This document shows, piece after piece, positions 1-10,332 of a DNA stretch of 64,000 bases. The stretch is from Cavia porcellus. Its lineage: Eukaryota > Chordata > Mammalia > Rodentia > Caviidae. Below the pieces are notes generated by a model. The model was not told the DNA's origin. It did not search any database and saw nothing but the letters and a program-made list of their open reading frames with translations. Each line of letters starts with the position of its first letter. Positions within the stretch are counted from its first letter, which is position 1. The position numbers and the translations under genes are program-made. The stretch lies in assembly GCF_034190915.1 (NCBI RefSeq), contig NW_026947485.1, positions 29,587,519-29,651,518 of the forward strand. The letters are read 5' to 3'.

Positions 1-57
1 GGATTGAGCTCACGACCTTGTCAGGCAGGCGCTGAGCTAAACCCCTGGCCCGTGGTC
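1..57 (-). repeat. ID SINE (tRNA-Ala-derived), cut by window start
   Basis: The antisense of the ID body is visible: a B-box complement (gagctcacgacc), then 'caggcaggcgctgagctaaacccctggccc'-type sequence that is the antisense of the conserved 5' end. The 3' tail lies outside the window. Confidence 0.8.
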
Positions 58-345
58 TATAGACTGACATTTTATTTTATTGACTATTTCCTTTGATAAG
101 CCAAAGCTTCTCAGTTTGAAATATCCTATTCATTTGTTTTTACTGTCAGAGTTTGAGCTTTCTGTATGATATGTATCATATATAATTATGGCCAAGGCCA
201 ATGTCAAGAAATTTTCCCCTCTGTTCTCTTGCAGAAGCTTTATGATTTCAGGCCTTACATTGAGATCTTTACATTGAGTTGGTTTTTCTGTATGTGGTAT
301 GATAAGAATCTACTTTCATAATGTGCCTGTGAAAATCTAGGTTTT
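58..345 (-). repeat. L1 ORF2/3'-side fragment, antisense
   Basis: The stretch carries the antisense L1 landmarks 'gtttttactgtcagagtttgagctt', 'agaagctttatgatttcaggcc' and 'ttacattgagttggtttttctg', in the order known from mammalian L1 ORF2. No open frame survives. The subfamily is not determined. Confidence 0.65.
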
Positions 346-533
346 CCAGAGCATGGACATTTAATAGAATGCTCTATGTTTGTATGTTATAAAATGGTTT
401 CTTTGATTTGAAAGGATAAAATAAGAAGTTTTCACAAATTCTGAGAAACCACATGGGGGGAGTTACGGGTTTTTCTGGGGCATGAACATTTTCATGTTAA
501 AGTATGTCATGCGCACTCCACTCCAGACTCCTA
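346..533. other. Unassigned AT-rich spacer
   Basis: I see no recognisable repeat or coding signal here. It may continue the degraded L1 to its left. Confidence 0.4.
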
Positions 534-617
534 ATTTTTTTTTTTGTATCAGTGATGAACTCACGACCTTGCGCTTGCCAAGCAGGTACTTGTGCCCCTG
601 AGCTAAACCCCTGGCCC
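534..617 (-). repeat. ID SINE
   Basis: A poly-T tract (antisense tail) is followed by 'gaactcacgaccttgcgcttgcc' and 'ctgagctaaacccctggccc', which are the antisense B box, anticodon-arm region and A box of an ID element. It is full length. The open frame at 504-737 runs through it and is not a gene. Confidence 0.85.
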
Positions 618-831
618 AGACTTTCACTTTTTAAAAGTTTACATACCTTAAAACCTTACTGTATGTTCCTTTTATACAACTACTTTCCAAATACTACACA
701 AGAACACTCTAAATTAATCTCTGCCTTATCAGAATGACTTTCACAAAAAATTTTAAGGGTTATTAGAGGCCTTTCAAGAGGTGATATAGCTCTGTGGATA
801 CTGGAGACTTTGACTAAGAAGTAATTGTTGT

Positions 832-905
832 AGGGCTAGAGGTGTAGCTCAGTGTGGAGTGCTTACCTATCATATGTAGGGCCCTGGGTTTAGTGCCTGA
901 CACAT
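832..905 (+). repeat. ID SINE, diverged
   Basis: The sequence 'gggctagaggtgtagctcag' carries the A box and 'ccctgggtttagtgcctg' a decayed B box. It is followed directly by an alternating purine-pyrimidine/CA tract that probably grew from its tail. Confidence 0.7.
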
Positions 906-910
906 ACACT

Positions 911-958
911 CATGTGCACGTGCACGTGCACATGCATGCACACACACACATACACACT
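911..958 (+). repeat. Alternating purine-pyrimidine (CA)/(GCAC) microsatellite
   Basis: The tract is gtgcac repeats, then atgcatgcac, then (CA)n with one interruption. It lies immediately 3' of an ID SINE, and strict purine-pyrimidine alternation makes it a possible Z-DNA-forming tract. Confidence 0.85.
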
Positions 959-1020
959 CAGAATTGTGGGTTTAATTGTATGCTTCTTAAACACATCACA
1001 TAGACAAAGATACAGTTTTG

Positions 1021-1086
1021 TTGCTGGGGACTGAGACCAGGACCTCACACATGTACATGTTCTACCTCTGAGCTACACCACCAGTC
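1021..1086 (-). repeat. ID SINE, old
   Basis: The sequence 'gctggggactgagaccagga' and 'ctctgagctacaccaccagtccc' are antisense ID landmarks. No tail is preserved. Confidence 0.65.
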
Positions 1087-1711
1087 CCTCACCTAGTATG
1101 TTTTTGGATGTATTATAAAGGGCTGCCAAGTAATGAATGACACTTTACATCAGTGATGATTTGGAGATGGAGTCTTATCTCCAGTGGATAAACTAGACCT
1201 CTTAATTTTTCTCCTAATTTGTGGGGTTAAGTCCCAATGACAGGTATAAAGTTAGTTTGGCCCTTTTTCCACAGTGTAATTTTTAGATAAATTGTGCCTA
1301 AGAAATTGCCTTGACAGAGAGAGTTGGAATGCTGCCTTTTGATGGACAATCTCGTTGCTTAAAGGAAGTTGCCTTGGTTATTGGCTAATGTGTGCAGCTT
1401 AGAGCAACTTCTCTGCCTTATTTCTTCCATCCTTCAAAGTCAATTATTCCAATTTCAGGACACAGCAATGCATTCTTGGAGAAAGGGTACCTGAAATACT
1501 CATTTTTGCTCCAAGTGGGCCCTCTGCCCTTAATCCCATTCTTCAGGCCTTGTCTCACTTCTACCACATTAAACCACGAAATGCATAATGGATGGTACAG
1601 GGATCTGTCAGTGTAGCATGCACCGGGTATAATTGCTTTCTAAAATTTTATTCATCAGTTACTTAGTATGGTGATCCATGTACCTGTTGATTTTTTGAAA
1701 GGTAAAAACTT
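1087..1711. other. Unassigned sequence
   Basis: No repeat family, exon or RNA gene is recognised. The 74-codon open frame inside it has no domain and no coding signature. Confidence 0.4.
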
Positions 1712-1719
1712 GAGTTTCT

Positions 1720-1818
1720 GGATGGGGGACGCTCAGCAGTTCAAATGCTTGCCTGGTAAGCGCTAAGTTGTGAGTTCTTGAGGTGAGTTCTATCCCAGTA
1801 TCAAAACAAACAAAAAAC
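1720..1818 (+). repeat. ID SINE with short target-site duplication
   Basis: An ID body ('gacgctcagcag...', 'gtgagttctatcccagta') ends in an A-rich tail. The flanks CTTGAGTTTCT (ending 1719) and CTCGAGTTTCT (about 1818-1828) form a probable 11-bp target-site duplication with one mismatch. Confidence 0.75.
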
Positions 1819-1932
1819 CTCGAGTTTCTTTGGTTTGACTTATCTTAGACAAAAATGTTGCATCTCAGGAGCGAAAAATAAATCAAATTAAAATGTAGGA
1901 GCGATAAATCATTTTCTAAGAGTTAGGGCATA

Positions 1933-2090
1933 AGCTGAGCGTGGTGGCTTGGGCCTGTAATCCCAGCACTCGGGAGGCTGAGGTGGGAGGATCTTTGCGA
2001 GTTCGAGACCAGCCGGGCTACAAAGTGAGCTCAAGGCCAGCCTGAACTGCATACCGAGACCCCGTCTCAAAAAAAAAAAGGGGGGGGGGC
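1933..2090 (+). repeat. B1-like (7SL-derived) SINE with internal duplication
   Basis: It begins 'gctgagcgtggtggc' and contains 'cctgtaatcccagcactcgggaggctgagg'. The two related units 'gaccagccgggctacaaagtgag' and 'ggccagcctgaactgcataccgag' form the internal duplication of about 30 bp. It ends with 'gaccccgtctc', poly-A and a G run. Confidence 0.9.
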
Positions 2091-3389
2091 CTAAAATAGC
2101 TACTTTTTGTGCAACAATTTTACATATATTAGTTGTACATTATGAAAGGTTGATGTAAGTTGACTTAATTTTCTGTACTTGGAGGGTCATGGAAAAGTTT
2201 TATTGAAAGGGATTGTGTATCTTGAATCATACTCTGCTAACAATTTCTGTTAGAATTCTGGAATAGTTTCTTATGTACAAACTATTTTGGTCAAATACTG
2301 TTCACACCGGAAATCTAGCTTTAGAATTCCACTCTTAAGCAATAATTTCTATGTTGTCTCTGTATATTTGATTTTCCTATCATCTCTTCAAAGAAGTGGA
2401 CCAACTTTTCAATTCTCATTTAAACAACACTCACCTAGGAGTCTAGTGTATTGTAAAGTATGTGGGATCACTGGCTTTTGCTATTGTTCCCCAGGGTAAT
2501 TTCAGGTCTTCTGCTGAGAGAGCATTAAACAGCAAGTGATAATAATAATACCTTGAAGCAGCACCAAGCAAAGTAGATCCAGATTCATTAGAAGGGTGGT
2601 TGCTTCTTCAACAATAAAAAGGCACCCTAATTTAGTGAGAAAAGTTTAGACTTTGAAGCCAGACAAGTGAATTCAATCCCCTTTTACCATTTATTAGGTG
2701 TGTGTGAGAATTAATCTTAGCTGTCTGGATCCTGTGTACTAATGACTGTAAAACTGATAGCAGTGCCACAGACCTCCTTGTTTACCCAAAGACCGAGTAA
2801 TTAGTAGCACACATCTTCCTCGCAACTCTTTTACCTGGAGATAAGGTGGGAAGCTTTGAAATGCAGACAATCACCAGGGATTATCTTCCCTGCTGAGATA
2901 GAAAATCTACTTGAAATGGGAATTGCAAATTGAGGCCCTTAAATACTGTTTGGATTTTTTCTTTTTTTTTTTTTTGAATCCTAGAAATAGCAAGGCTTCC
3001 TGAGACATAGTAGCTGCTGCCGAGGCTTTAGAAGTCCTGGCTGGTTCTGCACAGTGAATTATTTGATGGAAAACATAGAAGAACAAAGTCACAGCATAGG
3101 TTAGTGCTCAGGAACTCAGAGAAGCAGCCAGGGTCATTTTCTAGATGTGTAAAGCTTTCCTCTCTTTTCTGTTCTCAAGGAGTCCAAGATGATTTTCAAA
3201 AGGTTACACTGGGGGACACTTCCAAACCTGCTTTGTTCCTCAGTTATTTCTGGCCAGGCAAGGCAATTTTTCTTATTTTCTCCCTTCAAAGGCTCCTACA
3301 TGAGCATTGTTCAAACTCTTTAATGTTTTTAACAATAGCATAACTCTTCTTGCAATAAACCTGTTCTTGGAGTGTTTCACATGACTCAG

Positions 3390-3390
<1 letters not shown>
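2091..3390. other. Mostly unassigned sequence
   Basis: A possible antisense MIR scrap lies near 2650-2720. The remainder shows no recognised repeat or exon. Short open frames on both strands are uninformative, and the one at 2907-3092 is partly a poly-T translated as lysines. Confidence 0.4.

Positions 3391-3430
<40 letters not shown>
3391..3430 (+). repeat. (CA)n microsatellite
   Basis: About 18 CA units with one terminal interruption (cata). Confidence 0.95.
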
Positions 3431-3431
<1 letters not shown>

Positions 3432-4195
3432 CCCTGAAACAAAAGTTTGCTAAACCAGTATTTACAGTTAGTCTCTTTTCCATTCCATTTCAGGCTGGTG
3501 CTAACACTAAATTTTCTTCATGCTAGAAGGTAAATGACCTATCATTACATGACTTTTCAGAGACACTGGAGCTTCAGAGAAGATGTAAACACTAGATAGT
3601 AGGCCTAGTTTCACCTTCCCTGCCTACCTTGCCCTTACCTTACCCTGTATCATGTCCAGGCTGTACCTGGACTAAAGACTGGCCTGGACTTGAAAGGTCG
3701 TTTAAAGGCCATTTAATTACATTGCTTCTAGAGCTTGGGAGTCCCTGAAGATTCCAGACTCCACTTCCCAGACGCTTTCTGAGGCCTCAGTTGAGGAGGA
3801 TCATAAATTTCTGGATGAGGCAGCTGAAAAGGGCTGAGGCCTACATGTTTATAGAGGAGGAGACTGAGGGCAGGTGAGAGTGGGTGAGCTGAAAGCACAC
3901 ACAGGAAGGAAAGAAAACAGTGCACGTGTTCACATTAAAGTTGAATGCTGGTTCTCTCATCCCTGTTTTAATCCTTTATAGTAATTCTTAAAATTTACCT
4001 GGTGGGCGGTCTCAGCTCCCATAGGCTGCTGAGTACCTGGCTGGGCCCAGGAGTCTATGTCTGAGGGAGTGTATTTTCCTTTTCAGATTCAGAGTACATG
4101 TTCTGCGTGAACTTCAGCTAGACGCTGTGTCTGAGTGCCACAGGGGAGTCCACTGCCTTTCAGCATGGTGGAAAGATGGAAGGCAGAGGTTCACC
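3431..4195. other. Unassigned sequence
   Basis: No recognised gene is present. The segment around 3845-3890 (gaggaggagactgaggg) is weakly MIR-like. Confidence 0.35.
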
Positions 4196-4197
4196 CA

Positions 4198-4312
4198 GAG
4201 CAGGGCATCTCAAATTTGAGCGTGTTAAATCAGGAGAGCTTTCATTAAAATGCAGATTCCAGGTTTATTGCCAAGAATCTCTGTCAGATCAGGGGAGTGC
4301 CTAGAAACTTGT
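4198..4312 (+). repeat. MER5-group hAT-Charlie-like DNA transposon fragment
   Basis: The phrases 'catctcaaatttgagcgtg', 'aaaatgcagattccagg' and 'ccaagaatctctgtcag' follow the order seen in MER5/MER58-type non-autonomous hAT elements. It is diverged, and I have no alignment to settle the subfamily. Confidence 0.4.
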
Positions 4313-4389
4313 TTTTTGTTTTATGTGTGTGTGTTTAAAAATGGTAATTTAAAAAATCTGTACAATATGAGATTTATCATTTCAAGCAG

Positions 4390-4472
4390 TTGTGGGGGTA
4401 CTGAGGATCAAACTTATGACATTGTGCTTGCCAGGCATGTGCTTATGCCGCTGAGCTAAATCCCCAGTCCCC
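4390..4472 (-). repeat. ID SINE
   Basis: The sequence 'ggtactgaggatcaaacttatgac' and 'cttatgccgctgagctaaatccccagtcccc' are a full antisense ID body. Confidence 0.85.
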
Positions 4473-4917
4473 ACTTTAAGCAATTTTTACAATGGAGTGT
4501 TCCATAGTGTTAATGTCACACTAGTGTGTAATGCATCTCTAGAATATTTCATCTTGCAAAACTGAAACTCTGTGCTCATCAGACAACTTCCCAAATCCAC
4601 TACCCTCCTGGCCCGTGGAAACTGCCCTCCGACTTCATTTTTCTATGATTTTTGACTACAATAGAGATTTTCTATAAGTGGAATCATACAGTATTTGTCA
4701 TCTTGTGCCTGGCTTATTTGCTTCTGTGTGGTGTCTTTAAGGTTCATCTATGCCATGCTACGCGACAGGATTTCCTTCTTATATTTCAGTGTGTGCCTAT
4801 GCCACATTTTCTTTTTAATCTATGCATTGATTGACACTTGGGCTGCTTCTACCTCCTGGCTCCTTCAGTGAGCAGTCTTCTCTGTTTACGAGAGTTGCTC
4901 TTTAATTTTTGAGGAAA
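4473..4917 (-). repeat. L1M 3'-end fragment, antisense
   Basis: The sequence matches the antisense L1M 3' part: 'tctataagtggaatcatacagtatttgtc', then 'aaggttcatctatgcc', then 'tgacacttgggctgcttctacctcctggct'. It is separate from the next L1M because the same L1 positions recur around 5640-5760. Confidence 0.75.
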
Positions 4918-4925
4918 GTGGGACT

Positions 4926-5084
4926 AGGTTGGGCATGGTGGTGCACGCCTGTAATCTACACAACTCAGGAGGCTGAGGCAAGAAGATCACAGCAAGTTTG
5001 AGGCCAACTTGGGCTACATGAGTTCAAAACCAGCCTGGACTACATACACAGCCTCTGTCTAAAAAAAAAAAAAAAAAAAAAAAA
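4926..5084 (+). repeat. B1-like SINE with internal duplication
   Basis: It begins 'ggttgggcatggtggtgcacgcctgtaatc'. Tandem units 'gaggccaacttgggctacatgag' and 'aaccagcctggactacatac' are followed by 23 A. GGACTAG flanks both ends (4920-4926 and about 5084-5090), a short candidate target-site duplication. Confidence 0.88.
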
Positions 5085-5344
5085 GGACTAGATGTGCACG
5101 CAGGGTCTGATGCAAGAGTCATGATGCTCCTTTCTGAGCCACAGTGTCACTCAGGCAGGCTGCTGTGGGAAGGCAGGAAAGCCCTGTTTGTGCTTCGTAT
5201 ATCCATAAATCTGTGTTCCATTCATCCTGAGTTCTTTTGGCTGATTATCTTCTTTCATACAGGACTTCACTGCCTTTTCCCATCTTGATTTCCTGAAGTC
5301 TGGGCCTTTGGTTTCTTCTTGGTACCATTTCTTTATTACTTTAA
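5085..5344. other. Unassigned sequence between two L1M fragments
   Basis: No clear repeat or coding signal is present. Confidence 0.35.
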
Positions 5345-7122
5345 AAAAAATTGGCTTAAAATAAGAACTAATTTAATTAAATCAATCTTTAAAAGTTTTT
5401 TAATACATGTATAAGTTCGTTAATCACCAGTGCAATCAGAAAAATTTCATCACCCCCTGAAACGTCCCATGTCAGTCTCTTGGCCAGCGCTGATGGCTAG
5501 CAGCCCTGGCCTCTTTCTCCCTGAGGATGGTTTTGTCTTTTTGAGAGTGTCGCAGGAAAGGACTTGTTCAGACATGCTGGATGTAACCTTCTGAGGGTGG
5601 CTTCCTTTACTTGTCATAATGAATTTAAGATTTATTCAAGTTGTGTTTACTAATCGTTCATTTATTTTTACTGCTGAATAGTATTCCATTGATGAATATT
5701 TATCCATTTACTTAAAGCACATCTGGAATTTCCCCAATTTTGGATGACTGTGACAAGAACTGCTGTAATATTTATGTACCTACTTTTGTACAAACATTAA
5801 AGTCTGAATTCCAGGTACTTAGGTACTGCATTGCTGAGCCCATGATATACATATACTTAGCTTCATAAGGAACAATGCTAAGCTGTTTCTACAGTGGCTA
5901 TAAAATTTTGAATTCCTACCAGCAGTGTATAAAACTTGCAGCTGGCCCACATTCTCCTCAGCACTTGGTATTGTCAGTTAAAATATGGCTCAAAAAACTC
6001 AATCATTTCAATAGGTGTGTAGTAGTGTCTTATTATAATTTCGATTTATGTATCACTAAGGGCTAATGATGTTAAAAGTCATTTTAAGCATGTTTGCTGT
6101 CAGTATATCTTCTTTGGTGATGCATCTGTTCAAACTTTGCTTACTTTTTAATTGTGGTTTTTCCACTAACTGTTGACTTTTGCGAGTTCTTTGTGTATCC
6201 TGGATACAACTCCTTTGTTGGATATGTGATTTACAGAATTTTTCTCCCCTAATATGTTGATTGACTTTTAATTCTTACTTATTTTTTGTCCTTGAACCAA
6301 TTTCTCCCCATGCTCGTAATTTTTTTTTGCCCCTAATTTTTTTTTTCACAATGTCATCTTCAGGGCTAACATTTTAAAATTTGCTGTCTAATTTATCAAT
6401 TTTTTTCTTTTATGAATGTGCTTTCAACATCATGCATAAAATTTTCTTCTGTTTTTGTCTAAGAATTTCTATGCCTTCATATTTTATATTTACATCGTAT
6501 CTATTTTCACTTAATTTGTTTTATAAAATGTGAAGTGTACATTGAGGATCTTTTTTTTTTTTTCCTTTTGGATATGCATGTCCGATTGCTCTAACACTGT
6601 TGAAAGAACTATCTTTTCCTTACTTGCACATTTGTCAAAAAGTCAGTTGACTATATGTCACTGTGAAACTATTTATAGATTATTCTCTGTCAATTGATCT
6701 AGTGTCTATTTCTTACTAATAACATACTGTGTTCATTATGGTAGCTTTATATCAACTCCTAAACCTGGTAAATATGGTCTGCCAACCTTTTTTTTTTTTC
6801 ATAATTTTGACTCTTTAGTTTCTCTGCTTTTGTATTTAAATTTTATGATCAATTTGTTTATTAGAGCCCTGCCATTTTAATTGGAATTACATTTAGTGTA
6901 TACATAAATTTGATTTGAATTAACTTTTTTACTATGTTGAATCTTCCAATCTGTGAACATACGATGTCTCTTTATATGTTTAGGCATTCTTTAATTCAAG
7001 CAATCCCCTGCCTCAGCTTCTCAAGAAGCTTTCTTTGACTTTGACATCAGCATTTTATAATATTCAGGATACAGACATTGTATGTATTTTTAGGCCTGTA
7101 GTTAAGTATGTAAGTTTTAAAA
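5345..7122 (-). repeat. L1M 3' UTR and ORF2 3' portion, antisense
   Basis: From left to right the sequence follows the antisense L1M order. It runs from the 3' UTR ('aaaatttcatcaccccctgaaa') to 'gctgaatagtattccattgatg', 'ccagcagtgtataaaacttgc', 'ctttgtgtatcctggatacaactcc', 'ctttatatcaactcctaaacc' and 'gttgaatcttccaatctgtgaac'. It is an old, heavily mutated copy. It is interrupted at 7122 by the ORF1-only LINE and resumes at 10333 at exactly the next L1 position ('attgtaaatggtatt'). Confidence 0.88.
7105..7122. repeat. Target-site duplication, left copy (ORF1-only LINE copy 1)
   Basis: AGTATGTAAGTTTTAAAA here pairs with AGTATTTAAGTTTTAAAA at 10315-10332 (17 of 18 identical). Removing the intervening 3.2 kb restores a continuous L1M sequence, which confirms the insertion boundaries. 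Confidence 0.85.
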
Positions 7123-8446
7123 AAAAATTTATTTAAGGAGAAAAAGAAAAAAACAGAAAAAGGGTACAAGTTATACAGAATTTCAGAAAAAATAAACAGT
7201 AGGAAATCACTACTTAATAGATTACATATTGTCATCTTAGAAATCGTTGTTCAATTGAAGCATACAAAGTGGACTTTCAAACAGTGAGACTGCAAACAGT
7301 TCTGTTCAATGATCCAACAAAAACTCAGTAATATGGTTACCTATCTTATACACTTAAATATACATGCAGTTATATCCTTTAGAGCACTTTCTTTTCCTCT
7401 CTTTTGTACAATGACAATTATACATTTTGGGTTTTATTATTCCCACAGTTCTTATTACTTTTTTTTGAAGAGAGTAAAACCAAATGTGACAAAGCAGAAC
7501 AGAGTCAATCAAATCAAAAGGATGGACATAATACATAATGTAAAAACAAAATACAAGGTGATTAGCAATGGTTACCATGATGCCTCTTGTTATCTTAAAA
7601 AGAATTGCCTCTATCATCAGTTATAATAAAATTGAACAAAACAGTAAAGAACAAAACCAATAAAACCAAAACATTGGAGACATTACAGGACTTCATAAGA
7701 TGACAATAGTCAACCAGAATGGGCATCATAATGAATCTTATTGTCTTCACAGTTGTTGCCTATACTTTCGAACTTGGTACTATCAAGCAAAACAGAATAG
7801 AGGAAAATCAGTCAAAACAAGATGGTGAGAGCAATACAAGGTTTCAAATCAAGTTGATAGGAAATCAAAGTGGGTTACTATAATATATTCTGCTATTTTT
7901 TATTTATTTTTCCCTTAATTAAAAAGATAAAAAAGTAAATGATTAAAAAAAGGAGATTGAGATAAAAGAGGGCACAACAACAAAACAGCGCAGGTCAAAA
8001 CATAACCATTTAAGCAAAATAGTGTTTCATCACAAGATATCCAAACATAAAAGTAGCTACCATAATGTCTCTTTCCTTGAAATCTTTGAGTATAACTTCG
8101 TATGCTCTAGCATCAAACATATCAAGACAATTTAAAACCATTCAAGAGAATGACAGTATTACAGGGTATTTAGAACCAACTAACAGAAAATCAACAATGG
8201 TTTCTGTACAATCTCCTTGTCTATAAAAGTTTTTGTTTATATTATCACATATAATAAAATTCAATAAGATACAACATGTTAAGACCATTGGAGACAGAAG
8301 AACAAAAGCTTGATGGGACTTCAAAACAAGATGATATTAAATCAGCACTAGCTATTATGATGTTTTGTTTTTCTCCAAAATAGCTGTTCATACCATCCAA
8401 CCTTCTCTGCCTCATTTCTGTTGAGCTCTTTTTCTGTCATTAGTTG
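7123..8446 (-). repeat. A/T-rich 3' region with ~150-bp degenerate tandem units (copy 1)
   Basis: Related phrases recur: 'ggttaccatgatgcctcttgtt' near 7570, 'gcatcataatgaatcttatt' near 7722, 'ttactataatatattctgct' near 7875, 'taccataatgtctctttcc' near 8057 and 'agctattatgatgttttg' near 8349. Most are followed by A-rich text with 'aaaacagaata' or 'aaaacaagat'. Spacings are about 140-180 bp. No open frame longer than about 105 codons exists, and those present are not L1-like. Confidence 0.7.
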
Positions 8447-9556
8447 TCAGTTTGTCTTCTTCATTTCACTTTCTGCTCCATTCATTGTGGCCTCTCTGCC
8501 ACTGTTTCTTGAATCTTGGTATTTTTCTTTTTTTAGAATGTCCTGCAGTATTCTCTGTAGAGTTGAATTGGTGGTTGCAAATTCCCCTAGTTCCTCTTTA
8601 TCCTGGAAGCACCTTGTTTCTCCATTAATTTCTAGGGACAGTTGTGCAGGATATATCAGTCTTGACTGGAGGTTATTATCTTTCAAAGCTTGAATTATTT
8701 TGCCCCACACTCTTCGTGATTTGATGGTTTGTGCCGAGAAGTCTGCTGTAATTCTGATGGGTGTTCCCTTGTAAGTGATCTGTTTCTTGTCTCTGATGGC
8801 TTTTAATCTGTTCTTATATTGGATTTCTGGAATTTTGATTATTACATGCCTGGGTGTAGCTCTGTTTGGGTTGTAGGTGGCTGGGGTCCTGTATGTCTCA
8901 TGCATCTGAGTATCTTTACCTTTTGCTTAATTAGGGAAATTCTCCTGGATTATTTCTGTGAATAATTTTTGTAGTTCATTTGTTTGTGCCCCTACCTCTT
9001 CTTTTATGTTCTTAATTCTTAAGTTATAGATCCTCTTATCATCTTCTAGCCTTTGTATTATTGCTGTTCGTTTTCTTGTTTTTAAGAAGTTTCTCATTTC
9101 ATGCTCCCACATTACAAATCTGCCCTCCAGTTCAGATAATCTATCCTTAGTTTCTTTCAAGCTGTTATGCCAGCTTTCAATAGTGTTTTTAGTTTCCTGG
9201 TAATCTCTTTGAACCTGCTTCATGTATTCTACATTTTCTCTATTTTCTCCATCAAACAATTCTCTCCTTTTTTTCTGTTCTTCCTTTCCACCATCTGTTT
9301 TTCCTTGGGCATTGCTTAGCATTTCTCTAACTATTCTACTTATATCTTGCTTTATTTCATTAAATACTTCACTTTTGAACTCTTCTATGAGGCTCTGGAG
9401 GCATCACTTTATGTCTATTGGTGCTGTGTCTGATATTGCATGTTTTCTGTCCTCATTCTCCTTTGCATTTACCTTTCCTGGATCAGCGTTCTCAGGATTG
9501 AGGACTGAGGACCCTTTCTTGTTGCTCCCTCTTCCCATACTTTTTGTTCCTTCCAT
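8447..9556 (-). pseudogene. L1 ORF1-like frame, copy 1, two premature stops
   Basis: This is a single reading frame of 369 codons from the ATG at 9556 to the stop at 8447. It has no frameshift and only two internal stops: TGA at codon 51 (9406-9404, where copy 2 has Arg) and TAA at codon 210 (8929-8927). The middle part (codons 79-209) is a Glu/Lys-rich coiled coil containing 'RDYQETKNTIESWHNSLKE' and 'ELEGRFVMWE', followed by RRM-like 'RIYNLRIKNIKEE'. The last part has 'ATPRHVIIKIPEIQYKNR', 'ITYKGTPIRITADFS' and 'NNLQSRLIYPAQLSL', the familiar L1 ORF1p C-terminal landmarks. L1 ORF1p is a trimeric RNA-binding chaperone of the LINE ribonucleoprotein. This copy is dead as it stands. The nearly open frame suggests fairly recent insertion. 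Confidence 0.88.
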
Positions 9557-10314
9557 GCAAGTGTATATAGGAGGCCCAGTTTTTTTCTTTGTTGGTTATA
9601 CTTTGTTTGAATCCACCGGCTAGATGTTCCCGCCCACTGAGGGTGTACTAGGGAGACACAGACCTGGGCAGCCTCTGCTGGGCCCGCCCCTCCAGGTCAA
9701 CCTACCGAAGGCTCCACTGCTAGGGTGCACTGCCAGGCGCAGGGACCTGGTTTGGGCTAGCCTACTGGGTTTTAGTCAGTGGCGTCACCCAGGCCAACTG
9801 TCTGCACCAATCCTGCTTGAGAGGGGAATATGTGACTAAAGTCACTGCAGTGTCTTATTCTGGGTAGTCTGCCCGGTCCCAGAATGTCCTCTTTTGAAGC
9901 CTCCTAGTCTATGGTAGGGTCCTCATTCCTCTCACTCACTGCAGGTCAACGCAGGGCTCCCTACCAGTCCTGCTCTCAACTCTGTTCGCTGATATCCGCT
10001 CTCAGAGCTTTCACACGCTCTCTCCCTGCTGTGCTGATTGGGACACAGCAGTGGTGGCAGGAAATTCAAATCACATTTTCCAGAGGCGCGCGTTCCATCT
10101 TCCACGCTGGGATTTTATCTGTTCCAGTTGTAGCACCAGGATTGCATTTCCAGTTGGTTTCTCTCAGCTTAGTTCATTCCTGGGTGGGCAGGGTATATCT
10201 CCCCTTGCTTAGGACTCCTCACAGTGCACCATTCCTGGATTCTAAGCTGGCTATCTCAGAAAGCCTCTGTAGCTGCTGTTAATCTATCCTCCATGTTCTC
10301 CCAGAAGTCTGTTC
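9557..10314 (-). promoter_or_regulatory. 5' UTR of HAL1-like LINE, copy 1
   Basis: This segment is G+C-richer than the rest of the element and sits upstream of ORF1. It is about 310 bp longer than in copy 2, which stops at the point equivalent to about 10000 here. L1 5' UTRs normally hold an internal promoter; that role is inferred from position only. The 133- and 123-codon open frames on the + strand in and near this region are antisense shadows. Confidence 0.6.
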
Positions 10315-10332
10315 AGTATTTAAGTTTTAAAA
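10315..10332. repeat. Target-site duplication, right copy (copy 1)
   Basis: AGTATTTAAGTTTTAAAA matches 7105-7122 with one mismatch. Confidence 0.85.

Larger units (their letters stand above)
7123..10314 (-). mobile_element. HAL1-like ORF1-only LINE, copy 1
   Basis: This is an antisense retrotransposon of about 3.19 kb. In its own direction it has a 5' UTR of about 760 bp (10314 to 9557), an ORF1 frame (9556 to 8447) and then a 1.3-kb A/T-rich 3' region (8446 to 7123), with no ORF2, endonuclease or reverse transcriptase sequence. An 18-bp target-site duplication flanks it inside an older L1M. ORF1 resembles L1 ORF1p (coiled coil, RRM and C-terminal domain landmarks). Known HAL1 ('half-L1') elements have this architecture and must borrow L1 ORF2 protein in trans; that it does so here is inference. 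Unlike copy 2 it ends without a poly-A tail. A shared ancestral deletion of an ordinary L1 is the alternative origin, but the same junction in copy 2 shows that the short form itself was mobile. Confidence 0.85.

Noticed and set aside
7309..7626. 105-codon frame in the LINE 3' region
   Set aside because: The composition is A/T-driven, the frame is not kept in copy 2 at full length, and it has no L1 ORF2 similarity.
9222..10282. + strand open frames of 133, 71 and 123 codons
   Set aside because: They are antisense shadows of the ORF1 and 5' UTR of the ORF1-only LINE.
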